Assembly (NCBI GenBank): GCA_013396755.1
Contig: VWZF01005804.1
Span: 798,964-862,963, forward strand
Direction of reading: 5' to 3'
Origin: Sclerurus mexicanus
Taxonomy: Eukaryota; Chordata; Aves; Passeriformes; Furnariidae
DNA: 64,000 bases
Shown: positions 35,301 through 50,300 of the stretch, in pieces
How the letters are laid out: every line of letters begins with the position of its first letter
Numbering within the stretch: position 1 is the stretch's first letter
The notes under the pieces: generated by a model
The model's database searches: none
Seen by the model: the letters and a program-made list of their open reading frames with translations, nothing else
Told to the model about the DNA's origin: nothing
Translations under genes and position numbers: made by a program

Positions 35301-38300
35301 TCTAAGAAGGAGCTCCTTGTCTGTTGTCTTTTCCCAGCGTAGCCAGAAATGTGAACTGCTTTGTTTCTCCTTCCCTCTGTTGCCTCCCTCATCCGAGGCT
35401 TGCACGTGAAAGCCTGAAGGGCCTCTGGCACTTAAAAGTTCCAGACCTTTAGTACCTATCTACCTTTAGCATTGATGTATTTTTTAATTTCTGTCAATAT
35501 CAAGAATAACAAATAAAGGTGTGCGTCTTCAATCTAAATATTATTATACATAATTCTAATAGCGTCGCTAAACTTTGTTTTATGTGGCTTACGTGGGTTG
35601 CTGCTAGTAAACTCCTGGGTTTTAATCCCTTTTTTAATTGGTTCTATTTAAGTAGGTTAACTCTTTATTGCATGCATTCTTTTGGTATTGTCTGCCATAA
35701 AAATTGTTCTGATTTTTGCTCTGCTGAATTTTTGTCTGCATATGTTCTTAGAGAAAAGAGATTGCAGTTCCTTAGAGATTCTAAGGAATGCACTGTAAAA
35801 TCTGACATACAGAAAGACCTTCAGTGTATGTTTTAAATTTAATTATGTTGCTATTGGTTACAGTAGTTGTAAAAATGCTAATTGGTAGCATTGTAACAAT
35901 CTCAGGAAGCCAAAATTATAGAAACTGCTTTTTCTTTTTTTCTTTTTCTTTAAAAATTCTTCTTTTCACTCTTTTTTCCCCTTTTTGTAGTCCAAAATGT
36001 AGGTTTGAATACAAACGCTCTGAAACTCCCAGTAGGTATTACTGTTACTGTGGAAAAGTGGAGAATCCAACAGTGGATCCATGGCTGGTACCTCACTCCT
36101 GTGGTCAGATATGTGAGAGGGAATTCAAACCTTCTTGTGGTCATAAATGTTTGCTGCTTTGTCATCCAGGTAAATCCTTTGCCTCTCTTGCCTGTGTGAC
36201 CTGTATTTAGGTAACTGTTATGCAGTTTTACTTAACAAATTTTAAGTATATTTAAAATTCTCAAGAGTAGAAGAGATGTAGTCAAGGCTGCATTTGCTGA
36301 ATAACCATTAGCAAGATATTCTTCTTCCTGTAATTAGGGCCCTGTCCACCTTGCCCAAAGATGGTCACAACAACCTGTCACTGTAAGAAGGCTAAACCAG
36401 TGGCCCGGAGGTGCAGTGCCAAGGAGTGGTCTTGTCGCCTGCCGTGTGGACGAAGATTGCTGTGTGGACAACACACTTGTGAGAATCCCTGTCATGCAGG
36501 TAGGCCTGCCTTCTTAAACTTCAGAGTAATAGTTGTTTCAGTTGTTAAGATACATCATCCCTTTGTGATTCCTACTCTCAATGTCACTTTGCAATTACAT
36601 ACAGGAGATTGTCAGCCTTGTCCACATGTCAGTAAACAACCATGTATCTGTGGAAGACAGACAGCAGAAAGACTTTGTGCAAGTCCTCAGTGGCAGTGTG
36701 ATCAGGTATGTTGAAGCTATCCTTTTTAAACGACTTCTCATCATTATGAATTTTGATTACTTCATGTGTTAAGACTTGGAAAAACTCAGTAAGAAAATAT
36801 TTTTTTTTTTTCGATTTTGAGAGTGCAATCGAAAATATAAGCAGCAGTGTTTGAGAACAGGTTTAATTGTTGGCTCCATTAAAATGTCACTGTTCCGGAA
36901 TTGTTCTGGGGTTAGGCTAATAGTGAATTTGATTTTGTATATTCTGTTTTCTTGTACTTGAGGTTTAAGTTTCAGCTGTTGCCTTCAAAAATGAGTATGA
37001 AACCACAGCTTAGTAGACAAGAGTTTCATGCTTATTTGCTTCTAGTGGCTAACAGAATGAAAGGAATGTGATTCATTCCTTGAAGTATATTTGCAGCTCA
37101 TGCTTGAGACCAAGGTTATGGATTGACAGAATGTAAAAAATAAAAATAATTAAAAAAATTTAAATGGCAGAAGGGAGGCTGCAGCAGGAGGTACTTGGTC
37201 ATTGTGATCCCAGTAAGGAGCCACTTGGCCTCTGTGACGTGTCGATTAAAATGTGATTTATTTCAGCTAACACTATAGAGAAAGAAAGTATAATATAAAA
37301 AGTAGTATGTCCCTTTAGAAGTTTGGAACCCCAAACTGTACAGATAGAGTGGGCCTTGAATCCATGTGCAGCATGCAGTGCAGACCCCATTTGTAACAAG
37401 AAGTTCCCCATTTTGGTCACTGAAACTATTGTAGGCTTTTGTTACAGGTAAGCATCTTTGATTGTAATTTCTGTTGTCAAACAGAAAGGATGTTTAGATG
37501 AGAGCTTCTTGCTACACTTCTAGATAAAGGCAAGGACACGCACACAGCATAATCAGTGGTACCAAGTGGGAGCTGCCCCCAGTTTCCTCTGCTGCAATAA
37601 GTTTATCCTGTGGCCAAGGTGAATGTGCAAGCACAATGCAGCCCTGAAGGTTAAGCTGTAGGTGCAGCACAGACCTGGACTACTCGGTTTGTCTGTACCA
37701 CTAACTCCTCAATAAACAGTGGTCTTTGAGATGAGGATCACTGCAGGGATGATCAGTTTTATTTGGTGAACTTAGCAAATATAAGATGTGTTAACAAAAT
37801 TCAGAAAAGGTTAAATTTCATCCAGATGATTCTCACTCCTACTTTTTTCCCTTAGGTTTCTTTGTCTTGGTATGTAGTTCCATTACATGGCATTCACTTG
37901 TTTTTTCTGAGTTTCCCAGGTGTGTGGGAAACGTTTACCATGTGGTAATCACACATGTGAACAAGTTTGTCATGCTGGTCCCTGTGGAGACTGTCCTCGT
38001 TCTGGGAAAAGGTCCTGTCCATGTGGAAAAACAAGTAAGCTGCTTTTCTTTTTTAAAAAAAGCAATTAAAAAAAGAGGTCATCCAGTCTTTGACAGTCAG
38101 TAGTTTAGCTTAATTCTGCAAGACATGATCTACAAAATGTTACAGTCAACTGTGGCGCTTTATTAACTTGTTTTACATAGCTTTCAGAGCTCTACTTTGT
38201 ACCAGGAGTTTAATTTGTGATGTGAATAACTGACTAATTCTAGAGAAGCTTTTAAAAAACCGAGAGAGAATTGGCATTTCAACTCACTACATTTCGCATT

Positions 38301-41300
38301 TTTTTCCAAAATATTTTGGCTTTTTTATTTCTAAGTGTTTACTTGTACTTCTGTTTCTTCACACAGAGTTTACATTGCCTTGTACAGAAGATGTGCCCAC
38401 CTGTGGTGATAGTTGTGACAAAATTCTGGAATGTGGCATCCATAAATGTTCACAGCGCTGTCATCGGGGTCCCTGTGAAATATGCAGACAGGTTAGTCTT
38501 GCTGTAGCAGGTTCAGGTTTTTAAACTATATGCCTGGAACAGTGCAAGTCTCCTAAGGGAAGTGAAGTTGTATTTATCTCAAAATCTGTGAGTTTATGTT
38601 CAGTGCAAGCAGCACGTTCTTTTGCTATTCCCCTGCCACCTCAACACATTTCTGAATAAGTAGCTGAGCATTATGTATCTGAGTTGAGGCATAGATGAAT
38701 GTTTTATTGTTTGGGCTTTTGTCTTGTTTTCATTTTTTTAATTAATTATGCCCTAAAAGACTATCTTTTGCCCCAGATTTTCTAGCTTCCTTGTGGCTTT
38801 GTCGTATTATGATATTCCTTCATTAGTAAAATGGAAGGTGCTGTAACATAATATTATTTTCTTGTTTGTAAGAAAATGAAGTTTTAGTCTGCTCCAAATT
38901 ACCTATGAAGCATCTGTGGTCTGGTTTTATAGAGTCATGGCTTTGTCTGGTCTCAGTTGTCTCTTCTGGAGCCAGCTTTGGCTGCAAAGTCTATGATGAA
39001 AGTAGTTAGCACATAATAGCCAGGATGAAAGTCAGATAAACCTGCTCACCTATGTCTTATTTGTATATGTGATGGATGACTCTAGTTTACTGTGCAGGAG
39101 GGGTACTTTTTTGTATGAGTTTGTTTTGTGTTTACATTTGTCATCTTGCACTACACACTTGCATGGTTCCTTTGAAGTGACTTTCATCTGAGTGAGACCA
39201 AGGCTACAGTGAGGTGGCATCTCGAGCACAGTGTTTGCACTACCAACTCAAGGTCCCCAAGGAGTTACTGCACAGATAGGTAATCTGCTCAGAGCACGTG
39301 ATATGCATCCTGTTGTGACTGAGCAGTGTAATGTTACTTTCCCATGTACTTTTCTTTACAGATAGTAGTAGAATGTTTTGGTTTCCACTTTTTTTTATTT
39401 TTTATTTTGCATTAAAAATACCCTGGTTTTTTCCCTGTCTTGCTGCCCAGGAGGTTGAAAAGCAGTGTCGCTGTGGAAAGCACACTAAACGCATGCCATG
39501 TCATAAACCATATCTGTGTGAAACAAAATGTACTAAAATTCGTGATTGCCAAAAGCACCAGTGTCGGAGAAAGGTGAGTGATCTTTCTCGAATCTATTGT
39601 TTAGGTAATTTTTTCAAAATCTAGATGTAATATTTTATACTATATAAAAATCACATCAATTTGTTGCTGCACTTCATGTTATTTTATAGAAAGAGAAGTT
39701 TTCTTCAATGTCGTTCAAATTAGTTTTCAGTGTACCAGAATTCTCTGAACAGCATGTCATCAAGAAAAACTAAGTGGCCTTAAAAACTGGGAGGGGACTT
39801 TGACAACTCTCTAGTTCCAGAAGTCGGTTTTGCCTTCAGATTTTTGAGTAGTTGTTGGTGCTTTATGCATTCTGAGGTAGTTAAACCCATTTATATCCTA
39901 ACTTTGTAGGCAGAGCTGGGAATCTGTCATAACTTTGTAAGGAACGTGCTCTTATTTTTGATAGCCCAGCATTCTATCACATCTTCTAATATGCGCCTGT
40001 GCAAGCAGCAGTAGTCTGACAGTTGTGACTTGGAGTTTTGTTTCCCTTATTATTTGAGGTTAAAGGAGTAATTTTTACTCAGAGTTATCTTTTCTGTTTA
40101 TTCAAGAAGGCCTGAAAGTTGCCTGCTGTTTGTGAGTTAATACATTATGAAAGTTGGACTTCTTACCAAAAATAGGCATGAAAAAACAGTTTTATTTTTA
40201 GGTGTTTTTTAATATTATTGTTAAAGTGAATTTATGTTAGAAGATTACAAAATAAGTAAATGCAACCTTGGCATCTTTATGATAAAAAAATCCATGTTTC
40301 TCTTCTTCCTTCCTTACACAGGTTGCAAGCAGGGTACCTTTCAAGATAATAGAAAAAATGGGGTTCCCTCCTGCTCTGACATCCACCAGTGTGGTGGTTT
40401 TGTGATATGTTCTGATTCTCCCTCCTTACTAATTTGTATAAGAATAGCTAGTAGAAAACTTATCCTAAAGTTATCTGACCTTTACTGCAAAGGTAAAATG
40501 TGTTTGAAAAAATGTTTAGCAACTTTTTTGTGCCACGGACAATATAGCATAATAGTGGAAGAAATTGCAGAGTAACGGGGCAAATAGTTCCCTTAGTCCA
40601 TAGGACTATTTGGGATAGTCTGTGTCTAATCTTTTGAAATTATTTTGGATTAAAATATTGCAAGAATTTGAACTTCTAAATGTTCTTATGCTTTTTTTGA
40701 AGCCCTCTGCCTTTTTAGTGTGTTGAAATGATGCTTTCAAATGTGTTTTCTTGTTATTTTATAATTTGAATTTTTTGAAAACCACTTTACAGGTGGCCTC
40801 CTTTTTGGCATGAGTTTGAGGAAATATGTCTAAAGCGCATTGACATTTTTGAAATAAGTGTTGAAAAAATGAGATAGTAGAACAGGGAAGATGTATACCA
40901 GAAATTTCTAAGTTTTCAGACACAGAGTTTTTTGGTTGTTTTTTTTTTTTCTTTTTTTAATAGGGCTGTTCTGGAAACTGTCCACCTTGTGATCAAGTCT
41001 GCGGGCGGACTCTAGGCTGCAGAAATCACAAATGTCCTTCAGGTTGCCACAGAGGTAAGAACAGGTGAAGAATCCCTGCAGTGGTGGAATATTGTTTATT
41101 TTTGCCAAATTTTATGCTTGTGTGACTCTGTGGTGCTTAATGAATTCTCTTCCTTGTTGCTTGTGGACTTTTTGTGGGGACAGTGCATTTGAAAGCGCTG
41201 GTTAGAACTTAGACTTACACAGTGGCAATCTGAGTTTTTGCCTGGTGATTGTTCCTCTTCCCAGCTGTGTAATTCAAAAGCCATGGCTTGCCTTTTTCAC

Positions 41301-44300
41301 AAATAATTCTGTTCAAAATGATTCTTTTCACTGAATATGCATAGCCAAATCCAAATACATACAGAAATGACTGTTGCTTGTTGAGTCTGGATGGCTTTTA
41401 AAAATTCTAGAATACATGTGATAAAGTGGTCTTAAAAAGGAAAATATGATGGAATTTGAACACATGTTGGTATTTTGCTGTTAAAAGAAAGTAAGAACTT
41501 GTTACTGACTATACGAAGGACAGCAATAAAGTTTACTTCTGCATGCAGTGACCTTGGTTAAAAAGATGCTGGAAATGGCCAGAATTACCTGGCAGCTTTT
41601 ATCCTGGCCAATTGCTTTGACATTTACTTGGTAGGGGATTACATTGGAATGACTGAAAAATTGTCTGCCCTCTCAGCAATTTTCCCCACAGAAGCTGCTG
41701 CCCTGCTGAAACAGCAGCTGAGTAGCCTATGTAATTTCCCTTCGTATTCTGAACTATAAACTGCAACTCAGGAAATAATTCACAGCTTGTTCAGCCAGTC
41801 TTCCTTCTGAGGCAGTGACTCTTAAGAGGAGAGGACAGGTGAATGTGGTAGTTGTCCCAGTTAACTTGCTATTAAATCTGTCACCACAAACTAGTGGTTT
41901 GTTCTTCAGGCTGTAAACTGTGCCCTTTTCTTTCTACCTTTTCTTTCTTCTCCTGCCTGCCCCCATACCTCTCCAAAATCCTGGAAATACATAGTTTTTT
42001 GTGTACTGTCAGAAGAAAACTGATAATGTTGTTCTTCTGCATTGGTTTGATTGATAAGTAAATAATAGAATAAAATTCGGATTGGAAAACTAAAGAGCCA
42101 GTGCTGCATTATAGGATAAACTTTTATGTTTAATGACTGTTCATATTTGATGCTGCTTGCATTTTACAGCCTGGCTAAAAGTGACAAAGATTTCTAATAA
42201 CTAACATGAGAACAATAAAGCAATGTCTGTAAGAAAATAAAAGTGATCTTTGACAATGTAAATGTCAAATATATACTTTGAATTGTAATTTATCAAAAAG
42301 GTATAATTGTCTGTTTACTACCTAAATTTGCATGGATAGTGAAACTAATAACTGTGATATCAGATGATAAACTTATTTTCTAGAAAAAACCCTTTGTATT
42401 TTAACAAAATACAGTCTAGTACAGATTGTAATATCCTGATATATGTTTGAAAATATTCCTAATAAAGGCAATTATTTTTATTTCAAAATATTTATATTTA
42501 TGTTTCTCCTTATCCACCAATATTTTAATAGCTACTGAAAGTTATGAATAATTATTTTATTTTTAGAATGTAATACCTGGTCAGATTTATTTTGCAATGA
42601 GCTGCCAGATCTCAGTGACCACTGATTTTAAAGGAAATAGATGCCTCCTAGAAAATAACTTCCCAGATGGGGTTCTTTAAAACGTGCCTAATCTCAGAAT
42701 TATTAGAAGTTATGCTGATAAGCAGCTGGCCTTTAGCAGGGGTCCCTGAAAAAGGTAACAATCTATTCCATTTGTGGTTTGTTTTTCTTTTTTTTTGCGT
42801 ATCTTTTTCTTACATATTTTCCATGCTTGCTGAAATTTAGAATTTGTTGCCAGGAAGTAGAAATGTTTTGTTTGCTGCTGTAGTACATTATAACACTTAA
42901 TTAGAGAATAATATACTTTAAGTTCAGGCTCGTGTATTTTTGAGCGTGTAGGCAGTTGTCTTCATTGATAGAATATTTAAGTAAATTGTACACATATTAG
43001 CTACTCTGGGCAGCATAGCTTTAGACCTTCAGTTTATTTTGTAAAAGTAGCTGGACAAGCTTGAGAAGTGGGCCCATGGGAATCTAATGTGGTTTAATAA
43101 GACCAAGTGTAAGGGCAACCCCTGCTATCAATGCAGGCTGGGGAATGAACAGATCAAGAGTAGCCCTGCTGAGAAGGACCTGGGGGTGCTGGTGGATGAG
43201 AGGCTGGACATGACCTGGCAGTGTGCACTTGCAGCCCAGAAAGTCAATCATATCCTGGGCTGCTTCAGAAGCAGCGTGGGCAGCAGGTAGAGGGACATGA
43301 TTCTGCCCCTCTGCTCTGGTGAGACTACACCTAGAGTGTTGTCTAGCTTTGGAGTCCCCAGCATAGGAAGGGCATAGACCTATTTGATCAAGTCTAGATG
43401 AGGCCACCAAGGTGATCAGAGGGATGGAGCACCTCTCCTATGAGAAGAGGTTGAGAGAATTGGGATTGTTTGGCCTGGAGAAGAAAAGTCTTTGGGGTGA
43501 TGTAATTGCAGCCTTCTAGTATCTGAAGGGAGCCTACAAGAAAGATGGAGAGGGGCTTTCTACAAGGGCATGTTCTGGCAGGACAAAAAGGAATGGCTTT
43601 AAACTGAAAGAGAGTAGTTTAAGATTAGGGTAAGGTATTCGGGAAAAAATCTTTACTGTGAGGGTGATGAGGCACTGGAACAGGCTGCCCAGAGAAACTG
43701 TGGATGCCCCATCCCTGGAAGTGTTTAGGGCCAGGGTGGACAGGGCTCTTAGCAACCTGGTCTAGTGTAAGGTGTCCCTGCCCATGCCAGCAGGGTTGGA
43801 ACTAGATGGAACTAAAACCCAAACCATTCAGTGATTCTATGATGTGTGCTGATAATATAATTTAATTTGCTTTGCAATATGAAAACTGTACTGCTTCCGT
43901 CCTTTTCTTTCAGCAACCTTTTGTCATTGAAGGCATCTGCTTCTCAGATCCTGCTAGCAAGTCAGAATTGTTTAAAAAGTTTAGCTGTCAATACTTCTTT
44001 CAAAGTTTTGCTTTCTTCAAAATTTCAGAATGCAGCATGATTAATAAGCCAAGACCCACATCTAAATTTGCCTTTTTTAGAAGGTTCATATTCTTACTGT
44101 TAATCACTCAATAATAAAACTTAGCAGTTGGCACTTGAAAAAATGGTGTAGGAGAGCTATAAATTAAAACATAATCTTTTACAAATATGTTTTTAAAAAT
44201 GTATCAGATTAGTAACATGAATAACTTTATAGAGGTGGAGGATCTTTTCAAAGAAGCGTTCATTATATGTATGCTGAACATTTCTTATTGTACAGAATCT

Positions 44301-47300
44301 GCAAAACTTTATTGTACCACTTTTTCAGTGTCTCATACCTTTTTAAATTTAGATTAAAGATGGTATGTCTTTATATGTATATAAGACTGAAATACAACCA
44401 GAAAAAGAAGTGTTATGTGAGCCAAATGACTGGGCTTCTTTTCAAAATGTGAGAGGGTCTCATATTGTTAATGTATTTATTTTTAGGTAGTTGTAATCCA
44501 TGTCCAGAGACTGTAGATGTGAAATGCAATTGTGGAAAAACTGTCATTAAAGTGCCCTGTGGCAGAGAGCGTACCATCAGACCTCCCAAATGCAAGCAGC
44601 TGTGCAGGTCAGTGTAGAAAGTGGGTGTGTTTCTCTTTCTTAAGTGGGGTCTAGAGTGTCCTTAAAGAATGTAGTAAAACATGCCTTGAAAGGCAAAAAT
44701 TGTTCTTTACCTGATTACAGATACTACTTTCTCAGTCTTCTGTATCCTTGACTATGCAGATGGAGATTAGCAGTAATCCTTCCTGTCAGACACCTCTCTG
44801 ACACTGAGGTCTCTTGAGCAGCTTGCTGCTTCAAGGCAGAGGTTCTGTCTCACCAAGTTGTTCCAACTCTGTAGTCCCACTCATTTCTTCCAAGTCATCT
44901 CTGATATGTTTTGAAGTACCTCCATAAGGCAGTCTATCTAGAAAACTTGACTAGTGAAAGGAGAAAGAATATTTTCTGCTGGGTTCTAGCAAGACTACTC
45001 AGCGCAGTAGTTGAATAGGACTGAAACAGCTGTTTGAATATGTAAACCCAACTTTGATTTTTAAATTTATGTAGAACTGCTCTTTTAATTTTATCCTAAT
45101 ATTAACCACTGCTGATGGTGAGAAGTAAAAAAAAAACCCAAAACAACTTGTTCATTTCAATCCTTTGTGTTTTGAGCATAATTGCCCAGTGACTGTAACT
45201 TTCTGTTTCTTGCTGTTGTATTGATTCATTCTTGGATTTTATTTCAGTCGGCCACCTGCCTGTCACCACTCTACCCAGGAGAAGCACTATTGTCACTTTG
45301 GGCAGTGTCCTCCATGTCGTCAGCCCTGCCAGAAAATGTTAACGTGTGGTCATTTGTGCCCTGTTTCCTGCCATGACAAAGCACTTGTGAGGCAAACTGG
45401 CTTAGTAAGTAAATAGTGAAAAGTGGTGTATTGCTGTTCCGAAGAATGAACAACAGTTCAACCTTAATCTTATGTTGGAGGCTTTTGGAGGTCAGAGTAA
45501 ATAAAAATCAAGCAGAGATTTTTACCGCTCAACATGAAACTAAGTGGTTCTTGCCCCTTTGTTGCAATCTAAGTGATTTTGTAATATATAGTTGAATTTG
45601 CAGTTTTCAACAATTATAATTAAGAAATTGTAAGATTGTTTCTTTTAGAGTTGTATTACAGATGTTTAATTCCAGATGTATGCAATTGCTTTTAGCAGTA
45701 AGAGCAAAAAATAAATTTAAACTCTGATACTTACTAAATCATCAAGATTTGCACAAGTTAGAAGTGAGAAATTGTTTGGCATTTTTTAACATGACACATG
45801 CGTGCACTGCATGATGGTAGATGAACTAGCTTACTAATTGAAATATTTTTATATTTTTACCTCTATTAAGTAGTTAGAATTAGTTTACTCTTGTTTGGCT
45901 TTGTGCTTAATTTTAGCAGTAGGTACCACAGGCCTTCATTTTCTTATCCCTAACCAGGCTAAGGATGAAATGGTAATTTTTCAGTTGTAGGGGGTGTTGA
46001 GATTTGCATTAGTAAAAAGATAGTTAACAGAAAGTGAATTTGTAAGATCTGGGAGGTCTTTAGTTGATATGTTTTTGTTTATGGTCAAGCAGATAGTTCT
46101 GCCTGTGTTTTGTATTCACCTAGTGTCTTTTGCTCTTAGCATCAGTCTGCAGGTCCTTGGGAACAGCCATCTGAGCCAGCTTTCATTCAGACTGCATTAC
46201 CGTGCCCTCCTTGTGAGGTTCCTATACCAGTGTATGTATTAAAAAAGAAAAAAAAAAGTCTTTACATGGAAAAAGATTTTTTTTCTTTTTATACTGTTGT
46301 AGAGGTGAACATGAAAATAAGCATATTTTCCTCTTCAGGTGCAAAGAGCCTATGTGAACACCATTATCATAAAGCTGGGAGCACTGTTGGTTCTTTAATA
46401 GACATTTTTGTAGTGTGTGCTCAGTGTTTGAAAAGACTGATAGTAAAGATTAGTTTTTTCTAATATGTGTTGTGTGCAATGCTACTTTAAAAGAAAACTA
46501 CAAAAATATGAAGTTTGATAGTTATCAGTGGCATGACTACTGTGTTTCTATGTAGTTTCTATCTTGTTTGGTTTATGGGATTGTAATATTCTGCATAACG
46601 AGTTGCTATTTTGTTTCTCTGTTGTTCAGTGACTGTATGGTAGTGAAAGGTAGGCGGATACCTTTCATCCCATCTGCTTGTTTCTTTTCTATTTTTGGCT
46701 TGTCCAGAAGGCTCTGTTCCTTGACTTGAACTGAATCACTCTTTCTATGCTCCTGCTGAGGATATAAGGGAAGACCTGATGGTGACTCTTTTTCACCATT
46801 CCTTTTCAATTTGATGGAACCTCCCTTTACGTTACGGAATAAAGACTCAGAATTCAATATTTATCTGAAAAATGAATTACCGAGGATTTTGGTTTGGTTT
46901 TGTGTTGTGGTCTTTTACTGGTTCAAACCCTGCATACTTCACAGGCGTTAACTGCTTTTTTTGTTTTTAAACATACCTCCTTAATAAGGGAATATTATGT
47001 TCTTATTTTGTGAAGTGAGAACTAGATGGAGGAGCATGATAGAAACATCCATTTAATTTGTCCATGTAGATGCATTTAGAACTTAATACAGGATTGTGCT
47101 GTAATAGGTTTTACTTTTGTTCAAAACTGTGGCCACACGGAACTTCGGATACTTGGGTTGAAAGTTCAAAGCCAGACTCCCAAAACGTGGAAAAAGTCAG
47201 GTTGTTCTGAGCAGTCTGGTTTCAGTGTTTGGGTAGAAGCCTGTAGAAACTCTTTCATGTAGCTATTCAGTAGAAATCATTGTGTAATGTCATGCATTAT

Positions 47301-50300
47301 GTAAGGCATGTCTCCTAGTTCCTCTGAATTTCAACATCAAAGTAGCCTCCTTTAGTCTGATGACTTTTCCCCAGGGGAGGTAAGGTTGGCTAAGTGAGAA
47401 GGAAACCATACTGGAAAAGTTGTACTTAATTTTCTAACTAGGCAAGCATTGTTACATTTCATAGTGCTTGGGGCAAATTAAGGTTCTGTTAGCATTAGAT
47501 CATATTTATTCTGGAATATCCTAAGCCGCTTGATCGTTCTTTGCAATTGTAATGTTCTTTTTCCCCCTTTTTATTTTAAACGAAAGTGATAGGAGAGAAG
47601 TTTGCTGAATTAAGAAAATAATAATAAAACTATGGTTATAAAGCAATGTGTTGCTACCAAGCAAATTATCTGAGAATTTTTTAGATCATTAACAGGGCTT
47701 TTGGGATCATTGCTGGAACAGTGGCATTTGAACAAATATGACAATGGACAATAGTTTAAATAATACTGTTCTGTATGGCTGGATGTTATTGGACATTCCA
47801 TTCTTCACTGCTGAGGCTTTCTGTGTTTCTTTTCTAATAATTTAGTATCTTTGAACATGAGCAGACAGAGATTTGTTACGCTATGTATTTGGTATTTTTT
47901 TCTGTAAATGGTTTAAAGGGGAGTTTCTGGAAAATTTTGCTCCGTTAATTTCGCGGGACCATTGAGGCTGGAAGTTGCCTTGGGTCATCTAGTACATCCT
48001 CCTCCTAAAAGCAGATCAACACTGAATTCAGAGCAATTTGCTCCAGCTTTGTCCTGCTGGACCTTAGAAAACCCCAAGTACATTGATTCTGCTGTCTCTC
48101 AGGACAGTCTTTTTTGGTTCTTGATTATACTTTTACTGATTTTCTTTTTAGTTTTTCTTCCACTGTGTATCCAGTCAGAATCTTACTTGTTTATAAGTAT
48201 GATTGTTGTCTCTTGTCTCTCTGCTATGAACCTCAGTAAGGAGCCTGGCTTCATTTTCTTGGTAACTTCCCCTTAGTGCTGAAAGATTACTGTTGTATCC
48301 CCAACACAGTAGCCTGCAGTGTTGCTGTGATTTAATCAGTCACAGATGCAGGACTTTGTTTCTGCATTTCTTCAATTTCCACTCAGCCTGGTCCTCCAAT
48401 CTGTCTAGATCCTTCCAAAGGGCACACCTGCCCTCAAATATGTTGATGGTACTGTCCTTTAATGTTATCTGCAAAGTTGGTGCATTTTGTTTCTTCCAAA
48501 TTACTGGGGAAAAAATAATTGATAGGTCCCAGGCTGAAGAATTCTGTGACTGCTGTCCAAGTAGGATGCAAAAACTAGCTACTGTTATTTGAGCCCAGTG
48601 ATCCTGGTAGTATTTCGTGCATCTGGTAGTTCATCGGACACCATTACAGCTCAACCTGAATGCAAGTTTGCCATGGAGAATTCCTCATCCACCGGTTTAG
48701 TAGTTACATGGTAGAAGGCCATCAGGTTGGTTGAGCATTTTCCCCTTGCAGTGGAATGCAGAGGTCCTAGAAGCCAAATTAGCTGGATATGTGAAGATTA
48801 TTGTGGATATAAGGTAGTTGAGCTGTGTTGAGGGAAGGGCAGGCTCCTGTGCTGCAGCTGCTGTTTCTTACACTACGTGAAAGACAGATTGCTCTTGTTA
48901 GTGTTCTGCTGTCCTGAGGGCTGTCTGTAGCTATTGTTTCCTGTCAGAGAAGTTATCGGGGATATTTTCTTCTAGAAATTTTTAGGAACTCATTTACAGG
49001 TATTTTAGCTTGAATATTCATAATGATTTCATTATTCTCCCTTGTAAGATTTCAGTAGAGAAATCAAGGAGATGATAGTTTTCAAAATAACTTGAGCAAA
49101 AGATTGATTTCGGTGTCTGAATGAATTGCCATTTAATACCTTTACAATTCAGATCAGAGTGCAGGTTTTCTTACCTAGGAACAGAGCATTCTGAAAGGGA
49201 GAAAATTGTCAACGTTAGAGTAGACTAGATAGTTCTCTGAAATAACTTATAAATATCAAGTGATATATTAGTAGAGACAAAGGAGAAGAAATTTGGAAGC
49301 AAAGCAGGTTATTTTCTAAAATAACAGTTATTGATTTCATGTACAACTACAATTAACTTGCACATGAAAGAGATTTTGAGACTGCCATCATGAAACACAT
49401 TAATCCAAACAGCTCTTGGGAAGCAGGAGGCATTGAACTGCATAGACAGATGATTTTCTATTTGCACTTTTTAAAAATAGATTGTATTAATTTCTGTGTG
49501 AAAAGCATTGTCACTGTTTTAAATCCCTTAAAGAAATACATGTTTTCTAAATCTCTGATTTTTCTCTTTAACAGGGAGTGTCTTGGGCAGCATGAGGTGA
49601 GTCATGGAAACTGCCTTAGTAAGTGAAATATGGCAGATATCTCATTTTGTCAGTCTGAAAAAAAAGCATTAAAGAGAAGTAATAGATTTTTTATTCATAT
49701 TTTAAAAACAATTAAGTACCTTATCACAAGGGCTTACATATCAGAAGGTTTTTTAGTTCCTTTTTGAAGAATATGTAACTGCTTGACTTGGTAGAATTTG
49801 TGGACAGAAGTTTAGACACATGATTTATGTAGCTATTTGTGTATTCTTGCAGTTCTTAACAATGTGTTTGAATGTTTGTGAATGGTCTTTTTTATTAGAT
49901 ATTTCTGGGATTTTTTTTACCACCTAATTCTGTAGTTATTACTCTATACCTGTCACACACTTTCCTTAGTTCTCCTGTAAACTGCTGTGTATGTTTTAAA
50001 GGGAAAAGGGACATAATGTCATACAGGAAAATTCTCATGTGACCTGGGTATAAGCACACGTGGATGAAAGGCAGTATAGTGGAAACTTCTTTAGTGTTAC
50101 TTACTAGCTTGTCTTTTGATGTGTGGCCTTCTCTAATTTTAGATTGTCATTGTTTATTTGGGATTCATGAGAAGGAAATCTAATTGATGCTTAAATAACT
50201 ATCATCATTATTCACAGTAATTTCTAAAAGTTATGAAATTTAAGATCAACTCACTTTTCTTGATTTTTAAATGATGATTGCTAAACTAATTTAAAAAAAA

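Noticed and set aside
40234..40575. 113-codon plus-strand frame in NFXL1 intron 10
   Set aside because: Cys content is low and irregular compared with NF-X1 fingers, and adjacent exons 10 and 11 already join in phase without it.
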